A DNA stretch of 64,000 nt, taken from the NCBI GenBank assembly GCA_015039465.1, contig MU129986.1:124001-188000 (forward strand), in the 5' to 3' direction. This document shows, one piece after another, positions 35,852 to 46,540 of the stretch (its first letter is position 1; each line of letters begins with the position of its first letter). The translations under genes were made by a program, and so were the position numbers. The notes below the pieces were generated by a model. That model saw only the letters and a program-made list of their open reading frames with translations, searched no databases and was not told the DNA's origin. Origin of the DNA: Phlegmacium glaucopus. Lineage: Eukaryota; Basidiomycota; Agaricomycetes; Agaricales; Cortinariaceae.

Positions 35852-37266
35852 CTAATGATAAGTTCCCCATGCAACTGGTAAATCGATATTAGCCTTCAAG
35901 AGGCGACAGACATCAAGATATCTGGGATCAGTCTCATGGGTGTAAAAACCATGCCGTAGCAAAAAGTCCAAGATAGCCAAAGTGGAACTGGGCTTGAATT
36001 GCCCCTCAAGCAAGGATCGGAAAATGGTGTCAATATCCAAGAGTTCAAATCCCTGAACCTCGCCGTCCAGAGCATTGATCCGGGGGGTTACAGAACCATC
36101 AGGTGGTAATGGGAGGTCAAATAAGTAATACATCCCAGGAAGAGCCCATCCTCTTGGAGAACGATTGAGAAATGGAAGGACTCCAACGGGACATATGTTC
36201 TTTTGGACATAATCTGAGTCCAGAAGAGCCTCTTCTGCAGACTCTTGGATGATAATTGACATTGCAGTGTACCCTAAACCCATGCCTCCGCCAACGGTGA
36301 CATCCAATTTACCAGGCCAACTATCACATTCAATTTAACTTGATATCAAAGGTCATGTGTGGACATGGAAACTTACTTTCGCTTCATCATGGATCGACGT
36401 GGGATCCACAGCATTGTTTTCTCAGATTCAGGATCATAAACATAAGCTGTGAAGAAGTATAAGTACGAATTAGACAAAACCCCAGAAACGGAGTTCTCTT
36501 TCCTGTCATTAGACAGCCGAAATTGACAAGGCCGAATAAGGGCACGGCTGCACGTTCAACGGCGAAGGCGATAGGGTCATCAGCTGAGGTGGGTTGTAAA
36601 GGAGGATGATTGTATACAGGGTAAAGTTGGTCACTCCAGTCTACAGAATAGTAAGCGCCAGGGTGCATGCGTATAAACTATAACTGGAGGCATACTTTTT
36701 AATAACTCTTTGAACATCTTTCTCTTCTGCCACTCTAGCACTATCCTTTCCACGTGCATCGTGCGGGTGAACTTTCCTCCTTCATTTACCCAGTCTGCAA
36801 ACGCTAAAGTTTTCAAGCATTTGGTAGAATCTTTAGAATATCGGAGGTCCCAAGGTGAAGCTGAACCAGACACGAGGTGTCTTTGGTGGTCATCTTCTAG
36901 GGCTGAGGCGACTTGCTGACGTAGATAGCCCACAGGTCTTTCCGAGGAATGGTGAGATATTAGAAAGGGCACGACAATTTCTTCGTCGAGGATTGCTCCT
37001 TCTGAATTATGGGATGCAATGATATGGGGTGTTTCAGATTGCCATGGATTGTGTGGAAGAATGAGGTTACTGCATGAACGGACAAGAGGAAGTAGGCTTC
37101 CAGAAGGAAGTTGGAGTGGTGTAACTGGTGTTACTGGAGCAGAATCAATATGATGCGAGTATGATGAAATTCTGCGTTTGTGTACAGAAATGCGGGTTGA
37201 ATAGAAGCAGGTGAGAGACCTGGACACGTTGGTTAAACGGGGGGCGCTCGTAAAGCCATATTTCAT
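35852..37266 (-). CDS. Nudix-fold protein, DUF4743/thiamine-pyrophosphokinase-related type, degenerate Nudix box
   Basis: The start chosen, ATG 37266 (MKYGFTSAPRLTNVSRSL), gives an N-terminus rich in Arg/Ser/hydroxylated residues that could be a mitochondrial presequence; a longer start at 37344 exists. The N-terminal half (LILPHNPWQSETPHIIASH; PVGYLRQQVASAL; LAFADWVNEGGKFTRTMHVE) matches the domain that precedes Nudix in fungal Tnr3/YJR142W-like proteins. DWSDQLYPVYNHPP and AFAVERAAVPLFGLVNFG follow. The Nudix helix reads VGGGMGLGYTAMSIIIQESAEEALL: the REUxEE core is QESAEE, and the first conserved Glu is Tyr. The C-terminus (LPGMYYLFDLPLPPDG; EGQFKPSSTLAILDFLLRHG) matches the family end. 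At least four exons. Family hydrolysis of oxidised thiamine diphosphate is known for YJR142W relatives; activity here is uncertain. Confidence 0.82.
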
Positions 37267-37559
37267 TTCTGAGGGGTATAGATTATTAGGCGCTAAAGTT
37301 TTAACCGAAGGACACCGTGAGTGAGTACACACACACAACAACATCTAAGCACCCCTCCCTGTGACCTACTACACCTTCCTTTGCAATCAGAGCCCCAAAA
37401 TTAGTCTTCCTTTTTACACACACACGCTGACTTGGCGGCTGCCGATACCCCGCATACCCACTCGAGAGTCTGGCTTGGCAGCTGCCAATACCCCGCACAT
37501 CCCACAACCCTCGCCCTAGCTCTTCAAGTCCACCGGACGACATTGACGAGTCATACGAG
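37267..37559. promoter_or_regulatory. Bidirectional promoter region of Nudix and transporter genes
   Basis: 293 bp between divergent start codons, with CA-rich runs near 37330 and 37420. A 26-bp element occurs twice close to the transporter start (listed next). Confidence 0.6.
37431..37499 (+). repeat. Duplicated 26-bp promoter element
   Basis: CTTGGCGGCTGCCGATACCC (continuing CGCATA) at 37431-37456 and CTTGGCAGCTGCCAATACCC (continuing CGCACA) at 37474-37499 match at 23 of 26 positions. Each copy has an inverted pair GGC-GCT-GCC at its centre. They lie 61-129 bp upstream of the transporter ATG. Confidence 0.75.
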
Positions 37560-39515
37560 ATGGTTCAAACTTATGGAGTTGTCCCAGAGATTTCTGCGGA
37601 GCCAAGTCTCCATGCAGATGAGTCAAGAGCTCTTTTAGCTGGGCCAAGTGAACCGGGAACACCCAGTAAGAGTCTGAGAGATAGAAATGCCGACGGTCAT
37701 GCTACCCTCATCAGCTGTATCAGCAATTTATTGAACACCATCATTGGAAGCGGTGCGTAAACTTTGGTTTTACAACCCAATTCACCTAACAATTTCTCCA
37801 GGAATGCTGACATTTCCTCTGGTAAAACTCATCTGCATCTCTACTACTTACAGTTTACAATAACGTCATACAGGCAATGGCTTCAGCAGGACTTATACCC
37901 GGTGTAATTACATGTGCGCTATCTGGATGCATAGGAGGTTTTGGTCTCTACCTGCTGTCAAGATGTGCGCCGAGAGCCAATTATAGACATGCCTCTTTCC
38001 ATGCTATTTCCAAGTTGACATTTCCTAGAGCTGCTGTCTTCTTTGATGCTGCGATCGCGACGAAGTGTTTTGGCGTATCTATCAGGTGTGATTTGCTTTT
38101 AGGATTCATACAGTGAATCAACCAAGTAAAGGTGGAAGGTAGCCCTTTGCTTTACTGAATTACTATGTTCTTTATCTCAGCTACTTGATCATCATCAAAG
38201 GACTCATGCCAAACGTGGTTGCTTCGCTTTATCACGACCTTACTGCACCGACGACCAACCCTCCAGAATGGGCTCTGAATGGGAATAATTGGATTACTAT
38301 ATTCATGGTCGTCTTGGTCCCTTTATGTTTCCTCCGCCATTTGAATAGTTTGAGGCATACGAGTTATATTGCTTTGTTTTCTGTTGGTGAGTTGAGTTTT
38401 CTTAAGGATGTAATAATTAATGGATCTCTCTCTTAGCGTATCTGGTGGTGATCGTTGTCAGAGGTTATATCTGGCCGTTTAAGGGGATGGCTGCTCCCGG
38501 AGAAATTCGGTTGATACACTTTACCCCTGACTTTGTGTCAACTTTTCCGATCCAGGTGTTTGCGTTTACCTGTGCACAAAACGTGACAATTCCTTCTTTT
38601 GAATACCTGAACTGGTTTGATGAATTCGTTCATGATATCTAGCTATTCCCCATTTATAATGAGCTCAAAGACAATTCACAAAGCCGTATGAACATCGTCA
38701 TCGGAGGATCCATTGGTGGTGCTACTCTCACCTATGAAGTCATTTCTGTACTTGGCTATCTGACGTTTGGTTCCAAAGTAAGAGCCTCTTTTCATTTTAC
38801 AAGTTGGAAAATGACCAAAGAGAGTAGGTTGGGGCTAATATTATTGCCATGTACCCAGCGACGTCAATCTTTATTGCGGTCGGACAGTTGGCTATTGCGA
38901 TATTGGTATTGTTCTCATACCCATTACAAGTGCACCCCTGTCGGAATTGTTTGGACAAGGTTTTCCACTTTGGCCAATGGACGAATGCCGTCAAACCGAC
39001 AGTAGCTGGGGATGAAGAGGAAGAAGAAGAGGATGACGACGACGACGACGACCATGGGCATAATGAAATGTCAAAGCTGAAACATTTCTGGTTGACAACA
39101 GCCATCGTTATCAGTGGGTTTACGCTTGCTTATCTGGTGGATGACTTGCAGATAGGTATGTGTCTGCTGTTGGACGGGTTTATTTAATTAATCTCGGATC
39201 TAGTTTTATCATTTGTGGGAGCAACAGGGTCGACTACGATATCGTTCATTCTGCCTGGACTGCTTTACTGGAAGGTAACTGGACAAGACATTGAATGCGA
39301 GGGAAAATGACTGAATATTTTGAGATAGTTGACACGGAACGATGCAAGAGGCTCCAAGACCTTGAATATGGCGGCTTTTGGATTGATGGTATATGGGATA
39401 TGTGTTTTTGTTTTCTGGTGAGTGATCAGAGGTTGAGACGTGAAGCAATTAATTAAATGACTTGCTATTTACTAGTCTTGGATACAATGTCTATAAAGTA
39501 GTACGTCGGCGGTAG
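37560..39515 (+). CDS. AVT/SLC38-type amino-acid transporter
   Basis: A multi-pass proton-coupled amino-acid transporter of the AAAP family, in fungi mostly vacuolar (AVT). After a hydrophilic N-terminus (ESRALLAGPSEPGTPSKS) come NLLNTIIGSGMLTFPLAMA, the family's unwound TM1, then TM2 ITCALSGCIGGFGLYLLSRC, FFDAAIATKCFGVSISYLI, WITIFMVVLVPLCFL, AYLVVIVVRGYIWPF, FPIQVFAFTCAQN/LFPIYNEL (the conserved TM6-TM7 region), MNIVIGGSIGGATLTYEVIS, MYPATSIFIAVGQLAIAILV, FWLTTAIVISGFTLAYLVDD, FVGATGSTTISFILPGLLYW and GLMVYGICVFVF. An acidic run of 14 Asp/Glu is encoded at 39011-39052 in the loop before the last third. The last exon gives LGYNVYKVVRRR and TAG at 39513-39515. Eleven TM segments fit the family. 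Substrate not deducible. Confidence 0.9.
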
Positions 39516-39683
39516 TAGTATATGTAATCAATGCCCACGGGTGTTTGAGTGAGACGATGATTGGGTTTTGTGCAATTGAATGCTGTCTGTTAGATACCTC
39601 ATGTCTTGACTCGCCCCAAGCCATCCTTTTTCTTCTTGTACTTGTTACAAAAACACCGCCCATTTATCTGTTGTAATTTTCAA

Positions 39684-42600
39684 ATGGCTCGAGGTAGGCT
39701 TCTCTCAACTCCTCTTGTCTTTGTCCCTATCAAACCCAAATTCCCCCCTCTTTCTTTTTCTCCTTCTCTTTCAGCTCAATCCCTTTCCATATCCCAATCC
39801 AACTCACATTCCTCCCACGTCTATCCTTCATCACCCCAAGAAGCTTCCAGCCACGAATCAACGGTCTCCTTCACTACAAGTTCCACCTCATCCAATATCA
39901 CCTCTCCATTATCACCTCCATCTTTAATGGAAACCTCCACATCCATCGATAGCATCGATGCACAATCTATCTCTCCTTTTACTTCCGACCGAGACGGCGC
40001 AAATCTTTCAGACCCAGACAACTCCATACTTAATCTGGCGCTAACAGCAGATGTCGATCCTCAAATTCTCGAGGCTCTCAAAAGCAAAGACAGGATATAT
40101 GTATTAAAGCTTGGCGAAACTTTTGAAGCTCTTATCAAGGAACGGAGGTGAGTTTCTCCTCTCCCACACCCGCCCATCTACGCTTGCGCAAATGGGACAT
40201 CCATTCTCCCATAACATCACTGCTCTACTCAGTTTGCTGACCTATCTATCACAAGGGCACGCGTCGAACTTTCTCCTGCTACCTCTTATCAACGTTTGCT
40301 AGTCCATCGTTGCTCAGCCTACTACAAACTTGCGCCAGAAAATGACCCTATGACCAAAGGCATCCTCGTCCTTTATACAGCCGATAGTCGAATGTACGTT
40401 CAACTGGCCTCTTTTCATTTTGAAACCAAACTTATATCCTCTCATAGTCCTGAGCGGCGCATTTCAGAGCTAGTGCCTGCGGAATCAACCACCCAGCCAG
40501 CTTTCAAAATCATGCGGCGATCAGCCACAGAACGTCGCTCAAAACCGCAGTCTCAAACAGGCTCAATCGCTGGAGATGATGCAGACCTTTCAGATTTAGA
40601 ACCCTCCGAATCAGGCAGCCAAGGAGGTAGGAGTAATGCCACTGGAGGCAGCTCTAAAAAAAGGATGACGATAGAAGAACGCGAGGCTGCATATAATAAA
40701 GCTCGCTCTCGTATTTTCAACAAATTCGAGGAACAGGGAAAAGATAAAGATATGAGCGCAAGCTCCTCTTCTCTTTCTGGATCCACCTCGAATGGCACAA
40801 GTACAGATGAACCCACAAGCTCCCCTGCCACCGCAGAAAGTGAGTGGTCGGCGACTTCGGGACCGAGAGACAAGAAGGATAACAGGCATGGGAATTCAGG
40901 AAACGGCACTGCTCCCCATTCTCGGTCTATACGTTCTGGAGCATCATTTAACGGCTCCGGCAGTTCCCGTAATTCTCGAGCTCCTTCACCGTCTTTCACC
41001 TACGCCACCTTGTACGAACCTCCTTCGGGACCAATGTATGATCCCCCACAACACCCTGGTCATCCAAGCGCAGGATATTATCCAAGTCCATCCATGTATT
41101 CTTTTCCTACCCCAGGCCAAGGACCCACACCGCCGCCTTTTAATCCAATGTACCCTTACTACCCTCCTTACAATGCCTACCAGTCGCCGCTTCCCCACCC
41201 CCAGTACAACCCATCTGATCCTTCAGCACCATCTGCTTCAGAACCTTTCCCTTCCCACCAGATGAATTATGGGAACTATTACGGGTGGTCCCATCACCCC
41301 AATCAGCCACCGATACAATCTCCTCCGCATACTATGCATCATCCCCCTCCTTCACATCAATATCCTAACCATCTCAATGGGCCCCCACCTCCCCATTCCT
41401 CACCATCTTATCAAACGTATATGCCTCAATCTCAACCCCACCCTTACCCATATCCCGTAAATGGCCAATTTGCACCATCTTCTGGACCATACGTATCGGC
41501 GCCTCCTCATATAAACATGCAACAACAACAACAACAACAGCCATATGAAGTTCCTCGACCCATGAACGGCAACACGATAGGACATCAACTTGATTATCAT
41601 ATTAATCACGGTGGTGGTGGTGGTGGTGGTGGAGCCAACGGTCTTCGAAATGGTCTTGGGAATGGTGTAATCTCACCTAATAGCAATGGACGACCGCCAG
41701 TTAGAAGTGTCGGTCCTGGTGTAGTCAGTAATGGAAACGGGGTGAACGGAGGAAAATCTCGTCCTCCGATGCCTCCTCAGGCACGAACAGCCTGGAGTTA
41801 TGGTCCTGGAGTAGGCATGGGAGGTTTCGTCGCGCCCAATGGTATGGCAGCAGGCGATACAATTGGACCCCGATTAAGCTCAAACCATCGGCGACCCTCT
41901 GGGAATAGTAATTCTAGTAACAGTCATACGTCATCCAATTGTGATGAAGTTTCATCTACTGCTGTACGCTTGCTTGTCCCTTTTTACTATTTACTTTAGC
42001 TAACCCTTGTCATTTAGTCTTCGTCGACCGCATCGTCTTCTTCGCGTCGTACATACACTTCCACGACCTCATCGCAGCATCCTCTGCCTGCACGACCTGA
42101 TTGGGCAGTTGGGCTGAAAGCCCAACCAACATTAGCAGGTCGTGTCCATGAGCAACAGCATTCACTTAGCAATTCGCGTACGATATCACCCATCTCGCCC
42201 CCGTGGTCAAATGGGAACTCACCAACCCACAACAATAATCTGACACCACAAGTGTCACATCAGCAGCAACAACAAACGCCGCCTACACCATTCCAATCTA
42301 CAGATTTCCCGCCTTTAACTTCGATTGCTCCTGCCCAGGAAAAACGGACCCCTGTTGTCACTGGAGCTTGGGGTGTATCTCGTCCTTCGCTCTCGCCAAC
42401 TAATGGGAATATGAATATGAATGGTTCGCTAAATGGGTCTGCGAATGGTGGCACGGCACACAATAGTCCTATATCGAGATTAGAGGAACCGGATAGAGGA
42501 GGCACCGAACGTCCTGTAGGCAAGGTTAGTGAACTTGTATGTAAAAAACTAATTTGCTTCGTACTAATTTTTTGAAGACAGGAGAGTTGTATAATCCCCA

Positions 42601-42880
42601 ACCTGCGCGACGACTTACTATTAACGCCAACAGCAATGGTAGCAGTAACGGTCAAAGTCATCAACGAACGTCGAGTGAAAACAAGGTTAGAGAGGTGATG
42701 GCTGTCAAGAATGGCGAGGTAACAACGACCAATGCCAACGCCAACACCCCACACAGTTTGGTTGGAGCGATGTCCACAATGTCTTTGGAGGAAAATGGTG
42801 TAGATCCTTCTTCCTCAATACCAGCCTTTCGGGTAGGGATAGAACAGGAACCTATCGTTGCAAGCACTGCTTCAACATAA
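39684..42880 (+). CDS. R3H-SUZ RNA-binding protein with prion-like C-terminus, 979 aa
   Basis: Exons 39684-40147, 40256-40393, 40448-41963, 42018-42536 and 42578-42880 join in phase to 979 aa. The first 110 residues are Ser-rich. LTADVDPQILEALKSKDRIY and KLGETFEALIKERR/ARVELS lead into the R3H signature RLLVHRCSAYYKLAP (Arg-x3-His), which binds single-stranded nucleic acid. FKIMRRSA and, downstream, KKRMTIEEREAAYNKARSRI form a SUZ domain as in Encore/ARPP21 relatives. The rest is low complexity: Pro/Tyr/His-rich, a polyGln run (MQQQQQQQPY), a polyGly run of eight and Asn/Ser-rich tracts. By family it should be cytoplasmic and act on mRNA; the tail suggests condensate formation (inference). 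The intron at 42537 is best read with donor GTATGT and acceptor GAAG. Confidence 0.88.
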
Positions 42881-43205
42881 AAATACGCACACTGCAATGT
42901 CTTTCAGATTCCTTTTAAAGTTTGTTACCTATTTCCCTTTTTCCCGTTGTTCTTTTTTTTTTTGGTGATATTGTGTTGAACAATACTTACATAAATTACA
43001 ATTTTCTCCCTTGCATAATAATGGTGTGCACGTGTGTCGTTCTTGTCGTCGTCGTTATTGCTGTCCAAGTGTCATGTTGCCATGTCTTTTTTTAACGTTA
43101 CCAGTTCTGGTTTTTTTTTGGTTTCTGTCAACTAATTGAGTAGTGCTGGGTCACGGACCGGTCAATGTTTTGTAGCGTGATGACAAATACGTCTCTGGCA
43201 TTCTC
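42881..43205. other. Intergenic
   Basis: 325 bp between codirectional genes, T-rich with homopolymer runs, so mostly 3' UTR of the R3H gene followed by the RPB4 promoter. Nothing else seen. Confidence 0.55.
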
Positions 43206-43831
43206 ATGTCGACGAAACTACGCCATCGTCCCCTGATAGAGGAGGAAGATGCATCAGCTTTAAAACTTGGTCCAGGTATTCACCATAATTCTTTCTATAA
43301 GACTATATTAAACTTGTTCTTGCTAAGAGTTCAACAATGCTGGTTGTCTGTTGATATCCGAGGTGAAATACTTGTTGGAGAATCGGGATAAGGATGCACC
43401 TGATACTGCGTGAGTACTCGTCCTATCTGTATAAAATGAGACTGAAGAGTTATCGTTCATCATATAGCGTGTATAACAAAACCCTTGAATATGTGAAGAC
43501 TTTCGCCAAGTTTAATACGACGGATTCTGCTAGTGCTGTTCGCGAGTGCGTTTCAACGAATTCGAACAGCTTGAATACCTTACAGAAACTGATACATTAT
43601 TTAGAACCCTTCGAAGGGAGCCTGCCCTTACGCAATTCGAGACTGCCCAGATAGCAAACCTTTGTCCGGCGGATTCTGAAGAAGCTAAGAGTGTCATTCC
43701 CAGGTATGGCAAACTACATAATCCAATACGACCACTTGTCTGAACCTTGCCTTAGTCTTGTGAAAATCGACGATGATAGGTTACAAGCCCTGCTCGACGA
43801 GATCCAGTCTATGCGGAAATTCCAGACTTGA
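43206..43831 (+). CDS. RPB4: RNA polymerase II subunit Rpb4
   Basis: Rpb4 forms the stalk of RNA polymerase II with Rpb7 and also acts in mRNA export and decay. Spliced protein: MSTKLRHRPLIEEEDASALK, GP/EFNNAGCLLISEVKYLLE with NRDKDAPDTA, then VYNKTLEYVKTFAKFNT, AVRE/TLRREPALTQFETAQIAN, LCPADSEEAKSVIPSL and DRLQALLDEIQSMRKFQT, which matches the family end to end. Four or five small exons, all junctions in phase. TGA at 43829-43831. The gene is convergent with PUS1, with only 69 bp between the stop codons. Confidence 0.95.
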
Positions 43832-43900
43832 AAACCAAGACACTTCACACTGAGAAAAAATATGTATATATTATAACGTTGCCAATATTATTATAATTGC

Positions 43901-46256
43901 CTAGCCCTCCATCTCTGCAAGGTCACGCTTGTTAGTGGGCAAATCATCTTCCACCTCGCCGTCTGACTCGTCTTCAAGCTTATTTTTATCTGGGAAACTG
44001 GTCGAATCGAAAACTCTCTTTTCTTTAAATGGGTTCTCCCTCTTCAAACCCTTTTTGATTATCGCCGCATCTGGAATAGTGCCAGACGGACTGAGGTACA
44101 GGAGATCGTTTCCTGCATAAAAATCAAGCGATCGAATCCAAGCATCAAACCTTGATCATTGGTCAAAGGTCCATCTTTACATGAATGCAAAAAAGGGTAT
44201 AACTCACAGTCCATCACGATCTTCTACCTCACGCATATTACTGTAGATATACTTTTCCTTGAAGGCGTTGATCTTTTCACGATGGATGTCGAAATCTATC
44301 ACTGGTCGAAATTCGGCATCTGTAGGTTGTAGTTTTTCATTCAGCGCCGCCATCCTCTGATTGTAGGAATCAAAAAGTGGTTCTTCTAGCAAGAGGCCCA
44401 ATGCAGGCATTTTGGGGATCAACACAGTTTTAGGTCCAAATAACTTTTGAGATTCATGTCAGGAAGGTGCAGAAAATTAGTAGACAATATAGCGCTTGCC
44501 TCTTTGACGATCTTTATTGGTGTTCCCATTCTGCATGAAAGCACTAGAATAGCCATCATTTTGCGCTATTGGAATCAACAAATGAAAAAGCAACTTCAAT
44601 ATCTGGCAGGGCTGTTTGCTTACAATCTATGATACAATTCATTCAATATGATAAGAAATTAGTAGAGAGTATCTGAGCTCACCTGATGTAGCATAAAGCT
44701 TTGACCATGAAAGAGAACGCTAATCCACTCCGTCTCTCCATAGACGACGGGGTCGGATACCTTGGTCGCCTCATGTGAGCAGAAAATAAGGTTTGCAGTT
44801 CGCATTGTTCACCTGAATTTTCTTCATGTGTCGCTTACAACTGGGATCGCTAGAATCACGTCCGGCAGTGAAGTTGTGGTAATTATGTGTCCCTTCAAAT
44901 TGTTGCACGATATTCCTCAGAGCTTGCACTTGTTCTTGACCAACCTTCCACGAACGTTTACGCACGAGATCTTCCTCTCGTGACCCAGTATCGTCATGTT
45001 CCCAGAAATCAGAAGTTGGGGTTGGTGGAGCATCAGGATTTTGAGCAACATGGTCCATGAGGACACGATGGATGCCCGATCCAGGTTTTGGGGGTATCAA
45101 CAGATATGTCGGAAAGAAATAAGTATACTTCCGGCTTTCACAATTCCTAAAGATGAAAGTGAACCTGATGGCACTCGGTGATTATAGGTGTATATCACTA
45201 ACAATCGTGCATTGAAAGATCTTTGTACTCTGCCCTAATAGATGTTAACAAGGCGGTTCTAAAATGATGAACATCATGCAACTCACGTATCCCCAAACAC
45301 GTATCGCTGGGGGTAGTTGTTCGTTGATGGAGGCAATAAGGTCCTCAACGCCTGGTATTGTTATTATCATTTTGAGAGAGACAACGTTTCCAGCAGCGTG
45401 GACGCCCGCGTCCGTACGGGCTGCTCGAGCAAGTCCAACCTGACATTGGCGGCCCTAAATTAGTAGAGAGCCTGAGTATTTAATGGATGCACGCACTTTA
45501 GTAGGATTGTCCGCGTTATCTTGCGACACCGCTCCAACCTTGACAAGTGCATTGAACAAGACATTTTCAATGGTGAGAGGAATTGGACCTGGTTGACTGA
45601 AGAAAGATGAGTATTTCGAGCAAGTTTTGACACGGACTCCATTTGCCTCACATTTGCATGCCTCTATACCCTGACCCACAAAACCCAAGGAGCAAAGCAC
45701 ATAGCCTTTTAGGTAAACGCAAGGCTTTAGGTTCCATTTCACCCGTCGGCGAAAGTAAAGTCCCTCTCTCTTCATCTTCTTCGTTTCTACTTCGACGGCC
45801 ACCACGCGGTGGACGAATTTTCTTTTTTTTACCTCTTGATTGGTCCCCCCCAAGCTCTGAGCTTGAAAGCCGATTAACTTCCTCCGTTTGCATCAGATCT
45901 TCTCCACCATCAACTGCCATTCTCGTGTCAACTACCGGAACGAGGTCTTCGACAATTTTGTTGTTTGTATTTTCGGTGTCAAGATTTGGCAGCGCAGAGC
46001 TAGATTCAGCTTGAGAAATAGTTTCATCTACAAGCCGAGGTTTTTTGGAGCTAGATGGCGAAAGGTTTTCCGATTCTTCACCCAGTATCCGTTTATAGGA
46101 TTGCAAATCAAGAGAGCCTGACATAGTACTGGAGAAAATCCTCGAGGGCAGATAAACAGGGAGATGTTGCGTTCTAAATGGTGTTCGAACTCGTAAGAGA
46201 CTAAGACGTAGATGTTCGGTGTTGCTCTTTGATAACAAAATTTTCCAGGGTATCAT
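43901..46256 (-). CDS. PUS1: tRNA pseudouridine synthase Pus1
   Basis: Converts specific uridines of tRNA, U2 snRNA and mRNA to pseudouridine. Two in-frame starts: ATG 46256 begins [20 protein letters not shown] with Arg-rich, acid-free sequence to FSST, typical of a mitochondrial presequence; ATG 46124 ([12 protein letters not shown]) gives a form with the basic nuclear-type motif [16 protein letters not shown]. The catalytic region: [37 protein letters not shown], and [20 protein letters not shown] with the catalytic Asp. Then [48 protein letters not shown] and [20 protein letters not shown]. An acidic, Lys-rich tail ends at TAG 43901. About nine exons. Identity secure; dual targeting is inference. 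Confidence 0.95.
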
Positions 46257-46540
46257 ACAAACCTGTGAGGGCGCAAGACCTTAGCCTCAGTTTTCCCTGT
46301 CTTGTAGAATATACTTACATTATAACTATCAGCACGATATGTAAGAGAGCGAGAACACTACTTACGCACCTGCAGAAGTTATAGCCTCGATCTGGACCCT
46401 GGTTATTGCCAGTACAAAGTGTTAGTTCTGTGGAACCGACTCTTAAGTTCATTTTATCGGGGCCGGAGGGCCGGCCCGATGCATATCATGGAAGTACTTG
46501 TAACATTTCAAGTCAATAATATACCGTACTATCATGTACG

